DNA from: Saccharicrinis sp963677345
GTDB lineage: Bacteria > Bacteroidota > Bacteroidia > Bacteroidales > Marinilabiliaceae
Length of the DNA: 64,000 nucleotides
Reading direction: 5' to 3'
Assembly (NCBI GenBank): GCA_963677345.2
Contig: CAXXLC010000038.1
Span: forward strand, 62,001-126,000
Shown: positions 1 to 8,212 of the stretch, piece after piece
Layout: each line of letters begins with the position of its first letter
Position numbering within the stretch: position 1 is the first letter of the stretch
Position numbers and translations under genes: made by a program
Notes under the pieces: generated by a model
Databases searched by the model: none
Seen by the model: only the letters and a program-made list of their open reading frames with translations
What the model was told of the DNA's origin: nothing

Positions 1-425
1 AATCTTTAGATAGAATTATTAAAATGTAATATTGTAATGATTCTGCCTTATTTATTTTTACTTTCAACTACTTTATTTTCTCGCAGAGCCCGCTAAGCCG
101 GAGTTCACTATTTAAATAAAGATTCAAACTTCTTAAAACTAAGGTCGCAAAGACAAATCCTTACGTATTTTGGTTTTCATTCTGAAATTTTATTTACTCT
201 GAGAGCTAAACTTTAATCACTAATCTATAATCCCTAATCAACTCAACAACTCAACAAATCGACGACTTATCAACTTACATTTGATTCATCCCTAATAACC
301 AGGAACAAAGAGCTGAGAGCTAACAACAAAGAGCCAGGAACTGACTACTACAATCTTTTTGCTATATCGATATGTCATTACTCTATGTTCTTTGTGGTTA
401 TAAGTTTATTGTAAACTATGATTTA
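1..425. other. Repeat-rich non-coding DNA at window start
   Basis: I see no credible gene. Bases 2-56 recur almost exactly at 2239-2293. A module A copy follows (61-210). The rest is degenerate tandem text: 7-nt words of the ctaatcc/ttaatca type around 216-240, then 8-nt words of the aactcaac/aaatcgac type around 240-275, then gagctaa-type words around 310-345. Confidence 0.7.
61..210 (+). repeat. Module A copy 1
   Basis: Recurring block of about 140 bp: cgcaaagcccgcaaagcc, then gttcactatttaaataaag, then aaatccttacggatttt (a small hairpin), ending in tactctgcgagctaat. This copy has diverged slightly (cttacgtatttt, ctctgagagc). Other copies lie near 2294, 4428, 9961, 10911 and 17405. All six are in the same orientation. 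Confidence 0.8.
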
Positions 426-1856
426 TTATTTTCCATTTACCGATTTTATTTGTGCCCACTCGTTCAATAAGCTTTTTATTTTTAGTTTTGATAAGTCTCG
501 TTTAATAGTTTCCAGACTGACATTTAAATTTCGAGCTAATTCTTGTCTTTTTAAATCAGGTTTTTCTTTTATTAATAGCAAAATTTTATTTTGTCTTTCA
601 TTTATAGGGTCATTTATAGGGTCATTTACAGGGTCATTTAAAGGGTCATTTGCAGGTTCATTTACAGTTATAGATTTATTGCTTTCGGAAAACAGAGGTA
701 CTGTTGTGATAAAAATGTCCTCTTCTTTAAAAATAATACTGTCATTACCCGAATATGCTTTTGAATATTTAAATACATTGTTAACGCCTGTTCCTAACTC
801 TTCTGAACGTCCCATTTGTGTGAAAATCTGTGCAATATGGGGATTCTTGGGGTGAGGTTCAAAGTTTCCTGGTTTCAGTAATCTATGAATATGTGGTTTA
901 TTTGCATTTTTAGCCTCAACCATATTTTTATAAATTATAAAACTTGTTGGAAAAGCATTTGTGTATTCGCGATGAATTAAAATATTGGCTATGATTTCGC
1001 GGAATATTTTATCTCGTAATGAAATACGTTGGTCGCCCTGTAAATAAAACTTATCAGGAAGATGTTTCGAAACAAAAGCCATTAATCTATCATATGCTTC
1101 TATAAGATTGCATCGTATATTATCTCTGTCATCATATCTGTCAATATTTTCCTTTTTTACAAGGGCATCTATTTTATAATGAGGGATCGCACTTTGTATT
1201 ATTTCTTCTTTACCAAAAAGTAATAAGGCAGACATGGTAAAACCTATTTTTCCGTTAGCCAAGTCTTTACGATACAGACCAGCAGTCTTAAAAAATTCTA
1301 TATCGTTAAGTTCATTCCATGGATGATCCGGTCTATAAATACGAATAATTTTTCTAACTCTGTCAACAATACCATCAGCAAAGTCACTTTGCTCTAAAAA
1401 AGGATAAATAGTATTTTCAGAATATTGAGCACTTTTTCTAATATATAATTGTTTAATCTGATCGTCGCTATTTAAAACAAAATCACCATCAGCCCCACGA
1501 TCGTAAATTTTTCCTTTGTATTTATGTACCTGAGAAGAAGCAGGTATGAAAATATAAATTATATAGTTGTTTTTATACTCAATAATTTGTGCATCAATTA
1601 AGAACGTTGGAAAAAGTAATTGTGGGTTGTTACTAATGTTGGATATCTGTTTAATCTGTTGTTCTGCTATATTTTTATTTATACCTGAAATATTTTTTTC
1701 ATCATCAATACCTAAAACAATTTCACCTCCATCACGATTAAGAAATGCAGTAATTGTCTCAAATAAGTTTAAAGGTAATTCATTTGTAGCCTTTTAAAAT
1801 TCTACATTAATTCCCTCACCTTGTTTAAGCAATATTTGAATTTTGTTTTTAAGCAT
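426..1856 (-). pseudogene. AlbA_2/RecG-like ATP-binding regulator, interrupted by one stop codon
   Basis: Read from ATG at 1856 the protein starts MLKNKIQILLKQGEGINVEF, meets an in-frame TAA (minus strand, 1796-1794), and continues KATNELPLNLFETITAFLNR, DGGEIVLGIDD and so on without another stop to 426. That is the layout of the widespread DNA-binding 'Schlafen AlbA_2 plus RecG-like C-terminal' family: the N-terminal AlbA_2 part carries LNRDGGEIVLGID, the middle a GHKL-like part with EIIANILIHREY and RSEELGTGVNN, and the C-terminus a winged helix (RQELARNLNVSLETIKRDLSKL). Length without the stop would be about 476 residues, usual for the family. The family normally has Lys at the stop position (EFKKA), so a single AAA to TAA change explains the lesion. 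Downstream of the stop only a TTG at 1262 could start translation, which would give a 278-residue product lacking AlbA_2. The gene stands alone between repeat tracts. It could be a fresh nonsense allele or a sequencing error. Confidence 0.85.
600..662 (-). repeat. 12-bp tandem repeat encoding NDP(L/V/I) units
   Basis: On the plus strand the unit is tcatttatAGGG with small changes, about five copies. On the minus strand it encodes NDPLNDPVNDPINDPINE, a linker between the GHKL-like part and the C-terminal winged helix of the AlbA_2 gene. The unit is a multiple of three, so copy-number change would alter linker length without breaking the frame. Confidence 0.85.
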
Positions 1857-1860
1857 TAAT

Positions 1861-1979
1861 ATTTTTTGGTCATCTAATTAATACGAATTATTTTAACAAC
1901 GAATAAATATGAATTACAGCTAATTAATGCGAATTATTATTTGCTGCGCAAATGTTGCAACCTGAAACCCTATCACCTA
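1861..1979 (+). repeat. Module B copy 1
   Basis: Block reading ggtcatctaatt, acgaattattttaacaacg, gaattacagctaatt, then the palindrome tttgctgcgcaaa, then gttgcaacctgaaa. This copy lacks the leading attgctgcgcaat palindrome that opens most other copies. Confidence 0.8.
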
Positions 1980-2002
1980 AGAGCTTAGAGCTAATAATAG
2001 TA

Positions 2003-2243
2003 TACCTCTTTAGCACAGAAGCTCCGGCATCAGCTGGTGAGCCATAAAACAAGGAAATTTAGATTAAAAAAATCGGTGCTGTTTGAAGCCCGTAGGCACG
2101 AAGGGCGAGTTCAGCGATTTTAATCTAAATGACGTAGTTTTTATGAGCTCGCAAGGTGCAGCCGGCGGACTTTTTGCCTACTTTTTTGACTGTAGCAAAA
2201 AGTAGGAGCCCTTGCGGCTTGAGCAAAAGAGTATGAGTCTTTA
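2003..2243 (+). repeat. Module C copy 1 (240-bp structured repeat)
   Basis: Nearly identical to 17124-17366. It begins cctctttagcacag and ggcatcagctggtgagcc. An inverted repeat, atttagattaaaa...tcg paired with cga...ttttaatctaaat (2057-2130), encloses tgaagcccgtaggcacgaag. A second stem follows from cctactttttt and aaaaagtagg, then cggcttgagcaaaa. The ability to fold suggests an RNA or a non-autonomous mobile unit. No long ORF is conserved. Confidence 0.8.
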
Positions 2244-2293
2244 GATAGAATTATTAAAATGTAATATTGTAATGATTCTGCCTTATTTATTAC

Positions 2294-2380
2294 AACTTTC
2301 AACTACTTTTTTTTCTCGCAAAGACAAATCCTTACGGATTTTGGTTTTTGTTATGAAATTTTGTTTACTCTGCGAGCTAA
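2294..2380 (+). repeat. Module A copy 2, internally deleted
   Basis: It keeps the ctttcaactac lead-in, gcaaagacaaatccttacgg and ttgtttactctgcgagctaa, but lacks the middle part with gttcactatttaaataaag. The ctcgca of the first half is joined directly to the aagacaaatcc of the second. Confidence 0.75.
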
Positions 2381-2458
2381 TCTCTAATCCTTAATCCCTA
2401 ATCTTTAATCAATTCATCAATTCATCAATTCAACAACAGATTGATCGTCATCAGATTA

Positions 2459-2602
2459 AATGCTGCGCAATGTTTTTTTTGTCATCTAATTAACACAAAT
2501 TAATACGAATTATTTTAACAACGAATAAATATGAATTACAGCTAATTAATGCGAATTATTATTTGCTGCGCAAATGTTGCAATTTGAAACACTATGGCCT
2601 AA
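2459..2602 (+). repeat. Module B copy 2
   Basis: Opens with tgctgcgcaatg (left palindrome slightly changed), then ggtcatctaatt-like text (gtcatctaatt), acgaattattttaacaacg, gaattacagc, tttgctgcgcaaa and tgttgcaatttgaaacac. It is almost identical to copy 1 over the middle 90 bases. Confidence 0.8.
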
Positions 2603-2803
2603 CACCTAGGAACTAAGAGCTAAGAACTAGCATCTAAGAGCTTTCTTTGCCTACATCTGTCAGTTAATAACCTAATGACCTATTGAATCTAATGACCTAA
2701 ATCCCTAATCCCTAATCTTTTCTTCCTTTATCCTTTATATATATATGCTGTAAATCAGCTTCTCCCCTTAGGGGAGATTGAGAGGGGCTTTTTAACCTTT
2801 TCC

Positions 2804-4232
2804 CTAACTTCCATAATGCTGCTTGCAGAACTCTACTTTAAGTAATTCGGTGAATACTTCTTTTTCATTAAAAGCCCCTTCCATTTCGGGGAATAGCATT
2901 TTGGTTGCGTACATAAATGAATCCAAAGCTAAAATATCTTTTTTAGAGACCAGAAACGCAAATAGGGTCGAATGGAAAGCCATAAATTCCACTGAATGGA
3001 TACTCTTTCTATTGTTTAACAGTTTAGAAATGGATGACTCATTGATTTGCTTCTCATTGATAAAAAGGGTTTCCTTATCATTTAAGCAAAAATGTTTATC
3101 GTATTCTAGTTTTAGTAACAGGTAATTAGGGTAGATGGACAAGTATTTGGCAAGCTGTTTTTCAATCTTTTTATTGCTTTCCTCTTTTAAGATCATATCA
3201 ATAATATGCATATAACTGTAAAAAGGAACATCGGGATTTTCGTTGGCTAATTTTTTAATCTTGAATTTTTTCAGATCATCGCCAAAATCTAAAGCATCTA
3301 ATATTTCTTCAATCTTTTCATCATGCTTATTACTTTGAGTTCCGCTAAGAGATTTTGGTATTGTATCATCATTAATTTCAATATCAAAAAAACTTCAGGA
3401 ATTTTTCTCTTGAGGCTTCAATTTTATCTAATCCGTAGTAATTATATGTCAACCGTTTTGCAATGAAAAGCAATTCAACTGCATCGTCAGGATCAGTATG
3501 ATTTTTTACATCTTCAAGCTCTTTAAATCTTTTGATGTCTTCAATTCTTTCTGATAAAGGCTTTTCGTATATGTATTCTTCAACCGGAATATCTTCCTCT
3601 TCATAATCGTCATAATCTTCATCCTCATCATCAAATTCTGAATCTGATGAATTATTTTCCATTGATATCATTTCTGTAAAATGATATTCATCGGGTTTAA
3701 GCGTGTTTTTCAGGTGCTTTAATGCTCTTTCTGCTTCTTGATGGTTTTTATCACCAACTATTATATAAGGTTTGTTATCCTTTCCGCATTCAATTTCTAT
3801 TAACTCAATATCTTCAGTATCCTCCTCAAGAATATATTGAGCACGTTGAATAAACTCTTTACAAGGATTAAAACCATAATCAGAGGCAAACTCTAAGCCT
3901 GCATGAATAATATTATGAACCAGTGTATAATCTGTCTTTTCAAAGAAATCTTCATGGAAATACTGTTCTTTAATTTCAGCATACTCTATGGGTGATTTAT
4001 TAAATGTACACTCTGCATTTTTAACTCCCAGGCAATATAAATCCACTAAATATATTCCACTGGTAAAGTTTCCACTATTATGCTTTCTGGTAATCAGAAT
4101 GTCACACATCCCGGTTTCTTCCCACTCGTTATTTATTAAACATTCATGTATGGGTAAATTACGTGCCTGAGTTTGTATGTATTTTTCAGGAGATAATTGC
4201 TTTTGTTGAGGTTGTTTTCTTTTTTTTGACAC
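2804..4232 (-). pseudogene. Conserved hypothetical protein gene split by a 1-nt frameshift in a T7 run
   Basis: A 282-residue reading frame (4232-3384) ends REKFLKFF and then stop. The next frame is open from 3394 and reads SFFDIEINDDTIPKSLSG onward without a stop into a 135-residue segment ending at 2804. Removing one T from the T7 run (minus strand, 3392-3386) joins them as REKFLKFFDIEIND, one protein of about 475 residues. I recognise the N-terminal part (SPEKYIQTQARNLPIHEC, YLVDLYCLGVKN) as resembling a conserved Bacteroidota hypothetical family of unknown function. No catalytic motif is evident. Residues around 195-215 are a highly acidic linker (DEDEDYDDYEEED), and the C-terminal part is predicted helical. 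The lysine-rich start MSKKRKQPQQKQ looks genuine. The lesion may be real slippage or a homopolymer base-calling error. Confidence 0.7.
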
Positions 4233-4291
4233 GAGGTTTATTTTGTTGTTAAATTGTTAAATTGTTGATTTGTCGAGGTGTTGATTTGATT

Positions 4292-4412
4292 AAGATTTTT
4301 GGTCATCTAATTTCCGCAAATTAACACGAATTAATATGAATTACGACTAATTACCACGAATTGTTATTTGCTGCGCAAATTGTTGCAATTTGAAACACTG
4401 TGGCCTAAGACC
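4292..4412 (+). repeat. Module B copy 3
   Basis: ggtcatctaatttccgcaaa, then aacacgaatt, then gaattacgactaattacc, the palindrome tttgctgcgcaaa and ttgttgcaatttgaaacac. It lacks the ttttaacaacgaataaat segment present in other copies. Confidence 0.75.
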
Positions 4413-4427
4413 TAAGAACCAGGCACT

Positions 4428-4571
4428 AAAAACTTTTTTTCTCGCAAAGCCCGCAAAGCCGTAGTTCACTATTTAAATAAAGATTCAAACTCCTTAAAAC
4501 TAAGGACGCAAAGACAAATCCTTACGGATTTTAGTTTTTGTTATGAAATTTTGTTTACTCTGCGAGCTAAT
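4428..4571 (+). repeat. Module A copy 3
   Basis: Full-length copy: ctcgcaaagcccgcaaagcc, gttcactatttaaataaag, aaactaaggacgcaaagac, aaatccttacggatttta and tactctgcgagctaatcc. Confidence 0.8.
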
Positions 4572-4626
4572 CCCTAATCTTTAATCAACTCATCAACTCA
4601 ACAACTCAACGATTCGACAGCAATTA

Positions 4627-5607
4627 CTATGACACGCCATAATATTCCTTATACCACTCCACAAATTTACCTAATCCTTCATCAATGGATGTTTTAGGGG
4701 TAAAGCCTATTCTTTTGTTGAGGTCAGAAATATCTGCATAGGTTTTGAAAACATCACCCTGCTGCATAGGTAAAAACTTTTTGTTAGCTTCTATACCCAG
4801 ATGTTTTTCGAGGGTTGAGATGAAATCCATCAGTTTAACAGGTTTGTTATTTCCAATATTGAATAAGCGATAAGGTTTTTCTTTCTCCTGCTCAGTATCA
4901 AAAGGAAGATCGATTAATTTTTCAATAGCAGAAACAATGTCATCTACATAAGTAAAATCACGCTCCAGGTTACCATTGTTAAAAACATTAATGGTTTCGT
5001 TGTTGGTAATTTTATTTGTAAATGAAAAATAGGCCATATCCGGACGTCCCATAGGGCCATAAACCGTAAAGAAACGTAAGCCGGAAGTTGGTATATTGTA
5101 TAAATGCGAATATGTATGCGCCATTAACTCATTCGATTTCTTAGTAGCAGCATATAAAGAAACCGGTTCATCTGTTTTTTGTGATGTAGAGAAAGGTGTG
5201 TCGTCTCTATTTCCGTATACAGAACTTGAAGAAGCATATATTAAGTGCTTAACCGGGTTATGTCGGCAAGCTTCAAGAATATTTATAAATCCCTGAATAT
5301 TGCTCTCAATATATTTATATGGATGTTCAATACTATAACGTACACCTGCTTGTGCTGCAAGGTTGATTGCAATATCAAATTTTTTATCTTTAAATAACTT
5401 GTCAATACCTTGTTTGTCGCAAAGATCCATCTTTATAAACTCAAAATTAGAGTACTGTTCCAATTGTTTTAAGCGGTCTTCTTTTAACTGTACCGAATAA
5501 TAATCGTTAACAGAATCTATTCCAATGATATGATGTTCGCTATTAGCTAATAGTTTACATAAATGATATCCGATAAATCCGGCTGCTCCGGTGATTAGTA
5601 TTTGCAT
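4627..5607 (-). CDS. NAD-dependent epimerase, UDP-glucuronate 4-epimerase type
   Basis: Extended short-chain dehydrogenase/reductase that inverts C4 of a UDP-sugar, supplying UDP-galacturonate-type precursors for surface polysaccharide. The NAD-binding GAAGFIG motif is at residues 7-13. The serine-rich stretch ASSSSVYGN is at about 125-133 and the catalytic Tyr152-x3-Lys156 lies in YAATKKSNE. The segment RFFTVYGPMGRPDMAYF is characteristic of the UDP-glucuronate epimerase (LpsL/WbnF/GalE-like) branch. At 326 residues it is slightly shorter than the usual 335-350 but complete at both ends. It is the last minus-strand gene after the UpxY antiterminator and a four-helix-bundle gene, so it probably belongs to a reduced capsule or exopolysaccharide unit. 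The exact sugar substrate is inferred from motif resemblance only; a UDP-GlcNAc or UDP-glucose epimerase remains possible. Confidence 0.9.
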   Translation of the reverse strand: MQILITGAAGFIGYHLCKLLANSEHHIIGIDSVNDYYSVQLKEDRLKQLEQYSNFEFIKMDLCDKQGIDKLFKDKKFDIAINLAAQAGVRYSIEHPYKYIESNIQGFINILEACRHNPVKHLIYASSSSVYGNRDDTPFSTSQKTDEPVSLYAATKKSNELMAHTYSHLYNIPTSGLRFFTVYGPMGRPDMAYFSFTNKITNNETINVFNNGNLERDFTYVDDIVSAIEKLIDLPFDTEQEKEKPYRLFNIGNNKPVKLMDFISTLEKHLGIEANKKFLPMQQGDVFKTYADISDLNKRIGFTPKTSIDEGLGKFVEWYKEYYGVS

Positions 5608-5677
5608 TTTCTGTTGAATTGTATATTCGTTAAATTGACGAATTGTGTGAATAGATATTAAGAAAGCTTTGTACTGA

Positions 5678-6061
5678 TTATTTGTTTATCAGTTTTCTAT
5701 GAAAAGCATTTATTTTATTTGATAATTCACTTATTCTTTTTCTGTATTCCATGAGTGTATCATCATCAATAAACCCAAGATCATTAGATAAAATTAACTG
5801 ATTTATTACTTCTAAAAGACTTGAATATGACATCTCAATAAATCGGGCTTTATCTTTGTTTGATATTCTGCCGTTTCCTTCTGCAATATTTGAAGATATA
5901 GAAACAGAGGCTCTCCTTAATTGGTTTGTTAATCCAAATCTTTCTGTTTCAGGATAAGAATTGGATGTTGAATATATCTTTTTTACTAATTGCCTGGATA
6001 ATTGCCAAATTTCTAATTTCTCAAAGTTATATTGGTATATGGTTAAATATATAATTGATAA
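5678..6061 (-). CDS. Four-helix-bundle protein (S23/TIGR02436 family), start codon unclear
   Basis: The minus strand reads NFEKLEIWQLSRQLVKKIYS, then SYPETERFGLTNQLRRASVS, ISSNIAEGNGR and so on, to a TAA at 5680-5678. This is the small four-helix-bundle family related to proteins encoded by 23S rRNA intervening sequences, often found as single genes in polysaccharide loci. The conserved motifs are E-x-L-x-x-W near the start, PETERFGLTNQLRRA and SNIAEG. The frame is open from about 6061, but no ATG, GTG or TTG precedes the conserved NFEKLEIW, so either an unusual start codon (ATT/ATA) is used or the first codons are lost. It lies between upxY and the epimerase gene on the same strand. The biochemical function of the family is unknown. 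Confidence 0.7.
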   Translation of the reverse strand, partial: LSIIYLTIYQYNFEKLEIWQLSRQLVKKIYSTSNSYPETERFGLTNQLRRASVSISSNIAEGNGRISNKDKARFIEMSYSSLLEVINQLILSNDLGFIDDDTLMEYRKRISELSNKINAFHRKLINK

Positions 6062-6306
6062 TTAGTTTAATTATATTACTAAGATAAAAAACTTATTAAA
6101 TATTAATGGACTTTGAAGTTTTCAAATTCATCAAATTAACAAATTAACAAATTAACAATTGTACAAATTAACTCTTCTACAGAAAAAAACATCGTTTTTT
6201 TTCACAGCTTCGCCTCCCTCAGTCCCATATCATGAGGTGAGCAGACATATTTATTGCCTTGTAAGTCTTTGAAAGTGTTCATCTAAGACTTGCTTATGTT
6301 TTGAGG

Positions 6307-6813
6307 CTATTGTTTTTGAATAGTAGCCTCTTCAAGGTTAACAACTAAAGTATAACCTATGTTTGAAATATTTAAATACAATTTTTTTGTTCCCTGGATT
6401 GTTTTCACCACACCCTTTATACCCATTAAAGGCCCTGAGGTTACAGTAATTTCTTCACCTTTTTTAATATTTGTAGCTTCTATATCGAAAGCGATCTTAT
6501 TTTCGATAGTGCGTTTCATTGCATCTATCTCATGCTCAGGGATAGTAACAGCTTTGCCTTTGTAGGAAACGTATGCAACAATTCCATTTACCTGAAAAAC
6601 ATCCCGGTACCTGTCTTTGGGAATACATATAAATATATAGGAACTAATAGCAGGAACTTCTACCCATTTTTTACGGTCACTCCATTGACGAAGTTCTCTT
6701 TTTAAGGGTAGATAATTGATAATCCCTAATTTATTTAATTCTTCAGCTACTTTTTTCTCAGCTCTGGACTTGGTATACAACGCATACCAACTGTTTGTTG
6801 TGTTTTCCTTCAA
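6307..6813 (-). CDS. upxY: UpxY-family transcription antiterminator (NusG-like)
   Basis: A 168-residue NusG paralogue. The NGN domain (about residues 8-105) carries WYALYTKSRAEKKVAEEL and the aromatic/basic QWSDRKKWVEVP. A KOW-like segment follows (about 115-150, KGEEITVTSGPLMGIKGVV). In Bacteroides such proteins let RNA polymerase read through the leader of their own capsule operon, and they are normally the first gene of that operon. Here it also comes first, ahead of the four-helix-bundle gene and the epimerase, so the locus looks like a much shortened polysaccharide unit. No ATG fits: the frame is closed by TGA three codons upstream, and the only start is TTG at 6813-6811. That TTG overlaps the TGA of an upstream 69-codon frame (TTGA), which suggests translational coupling. 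Confidence 0.88.
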   Translation of the reverse strand: MKENTTNSWYALYTKSRAEKKVAEELNKLGIINYLPLKRELRQWSDRKKWVEVPAISSYIFICIPKDRYRDVFQVNGIVAYVSYKGKAVTIPEHEIDAMKRTIENKIAFDIEATNIKKGEEITVTSGPLMGIKGVVKTIQGTKKLYLNISNIGYTLVVNLEEATIQKQ

Positions 6814-7019
6814 GACTTTTCATTTTTTAGCCAAACAAAAATAGTTTTTTTTTTGAATGAAGCAGTTGGGTTTAGGTAAAATTTAACAGTATTCGTATGT
6901 AGTGCTTGCCCGAAAAGTCCAATTTCTTCGTTACGCCCTTTTTGAAAACAGTCATTTACGAAAGTAAACTCCTTGATTTTCAAAAAGGCCAAGCCTTGAA
7001 ATTGAATTTTTCCATTCAA
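6810..7019 (-). CDS. Possible 69-residue leader ORF coupled to upxY
   Basis: The frame runs from TTG at 7019 (no ATG available) to a TGA at 6812-6810 that overlaps the TTG start of upxY by two bases. The product would include NGKIQFQGLAFLKIKEFTFV, NDCFQKGRNEEIGLFGQALH and TVKFYLNPTASFKKK. I do not recognise a domain. The exact TTGA overlap argues for translation of this frame into upxY. The same DNA could instead be a structured operon leader on which UpxY acts: aaaaaggccaagcctt is a short stem (6981-6996). Codon use and the lack of a good start codon leave this uncertain. Confidence 0.4.
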   Translation of the reverse strand: MNGKIQFQGLAFLKIKEFTFVNDCFQKGRNEEIGLFGQALHTNTVKFYLNPTASFKKKTIFVWLKNEKS

Positions 7020-7313
7020 GCACTTGAGAAAAACCTTAGTTTTCTTGCTGACACTATGTAGTCAAAAGTTAAAAGTTAAAAGTTGAAAGTTGGGAGTCGT
7101 TTGTTGCTGCATATATCCTAACGAGTGGTACTATTACTAGTCTTAGCTCTTAGCTCTTAGCTCTTAGCTCTTAGCTATTAGGATTAGGGATTAGGGATTA
7201 AAGATGAATTAGTTGTCGAGTTGTTAAATCGTTGAGTTGATGTTTTGATTAGCAAATGATTTTCGACTTTCAACTACTTTAAGAACTTTATAAACTTTAT
7301 TGGGGTAACAAAA

Positions 7314-7341
7314 AATAACAGTTATTTTACTGTTACTTTTT
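7314..7341. terminator. Hairpin that could attenuate upxY transcription
   Basis: taacagt / actgtta stem around tatttt, with A5-6 on one side and T5 on the other, so it could act as an intrinsic terminator on both strands. It lies about 500 bp upstream of upxY. If the upxY promoter is beyond it, this could be the element overcome by antitermination; that link is inference. Confidence 0.4.
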
Positions 7342-7519
7342 AAGGTTGTAATTTATTATAGGTCAGTATTTTGTAAAAAGTAATGTTTTGTGTTCTGTTT
7401 TATTTTGACCCCCTAAATGGCTCAAAATTCCATTTTAGGTCAAAAATGGCTGTTTTCGATTCCGTTTTTGGGCGAAAAGAGTCATTTTCGATTCCGATTT
7501 TGATATTTTTCGTACTTTT

Positions 7520-7612
7520 TGTGCAAATTCTTCGCATATGCTTCGCATTTCTTCGCACGTTCTTCGCATTTCTTCGCATCGTCTTCGCATCGTCTTCGCA
7601 TAAGCTATGCAT
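7520..7612. repeat. Array of ttcttcgcat-like units
   Basis: About eight copies of cttcgca separated by short spacers (ttcgcatatgcttcgcattt, cttcgcacgttcttcgcatt, cttcgcatcgtcttcgcatc). It then changes into tatgcatactgtatgcac and two copies of ctatggac. On the minus strand it would encode Arg-rich text such as MRRNAKNVRRNAKHMRR, which I take as a by-product of the repeat. Confidence 0.7.
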
Positions 7613-7880
7613 ACTGTATGCACTTTCTATGGACTTGCTTCGGATTTACTATGGACCATCTATGGACCACGTTCGCCTTTTTACACAGGGGCAACACGGG
7701 TTTGTCACAGGTTTATTGCCTTAGGAGTGCGAAGAACCTGCATTAAATCTGCATTGAAAATGCGTGGAATAGCGAACGTTTACCAGGTTTGAACCGGAGA
7801 AGGATAGGAGAAGGGTGCTTGTATGTGCAACCGCTTTCAGTCGGTCGGCAGCCAACATTTGGTAGTTTTCCGGGATAAAG

Positions 7881-7975
7881 GTTAGTAGGTCAATAGGTTG
7901 ATAGGTCAATAGGTTAATAGGCCAATAGGTTAATAGGCCAATAGATCAATAGATCAATAGGTCATAGGCTGATAG
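7881..7975 (+). repeat. 8-nt degenerate tandem array (aataggtc type)
   Basis: Consecutive 8-nt words aataggtt, aataggcc, aataggtt, aataggcc, aatagatc, aatagatc, aataggtc and relatives. Words vary at the last two or three positions while the aatag core is kept. Confidence 0.85.
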
Positions 7976-8149
7976 CCGTAGGCATAGAAAGCTCTTAGTT
8001 GTTAGTTCCTAGTTTCTAGCTTACTTAGAGTCCGTCTATAAACTCTGCATTTTTTAAATCATAGCCTGACGGCTATGAGCGAGCCGCTATGTTTAACACT
8101 GAGAAAAAACTCTGCTCAAGAACATCTGTTTTAAACTGGGCTTTAATTC

Positions 8150-8178
8150 TTGTTAGGTTGTAATCTTTACTATCTTTG
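8150..8178 (+). promoter_or_regulatory. Bacteroidota-type promoter of the fumarase gene
   Basis: TTG at 8150-8152 and TATCTTTG at 8171-8178, a match to the TAnnTTTG -7 element, 18 nt apart. The coding start is at 8213. Confidence 0.6.
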
Positions 8179-8212
8179 GTGTCTCAAAAAAATATCAATA
8201 AATAAATAAGTC

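Larger units (their letters stand above)
1857..2803. other. Repeat-rich intergenic tract
   Basis: There is no gene in these 950 bp. In order they hold module B copy 1 (1861-1979), module C copy 1 (2003-2243), the duplicate of the window's first 56 bases (2239-2293), a shortened module A (2294-2380), 7/8-nt word arrays (2380-2455 and 2604-2720) and module B copy 2 (2459-2602). The tail, around 2760-2790, has ctccccttaggggag, a short palindrome. Confidence 0.75.
4233..4626. other. Intergenic tract with module B and module A
   Basis: There is no gene. It contains 8-nt word text (4250-4290), module B copy 3 (4292-4412), module A copy 3 (4428-4571) and a short run of ctaatcc and aactcaac words up to the end of the epimerase gene. 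Confidence 0.75.
7020..8212. other. 1.2-kb intergenic region with several repeat types
   Basis: There is no convincing gene. From left to right it holds 7-nt ttagctc words (7141-7180) and other degenerate words; a hairpin aacagttattttactgtt followed by T5 (7314-7341) that could terminate in either direction; a cttcgcat-rich array (7520-7612); a gc-richer stretch that reads open in several frames (7383-7790); an 8-nt word array (7881-7975); and the fumarase promoter (8150-8178). It is the likely leader region of the upxY unit on the minus strand. Confidence 0.65.

Noticed and set aside
6202..6282. 26-codon minus-strand frame (MNTFKDLQGNKYVCSPHDMG and on) just downstream of upxY
   Set aside because: It starts with ATG 24 nt after upxY and could be the remnant of a larger gene, but it is too short to support, and the following sequence is closed in all frames.
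7383..7792. Several overlapping frames on both strands
   Set aside because: They arise from the cttcgca array and GC-richer DNA; Arg/Phe-rich repetitive products and simultaneous open frames on both strands argue against coding.
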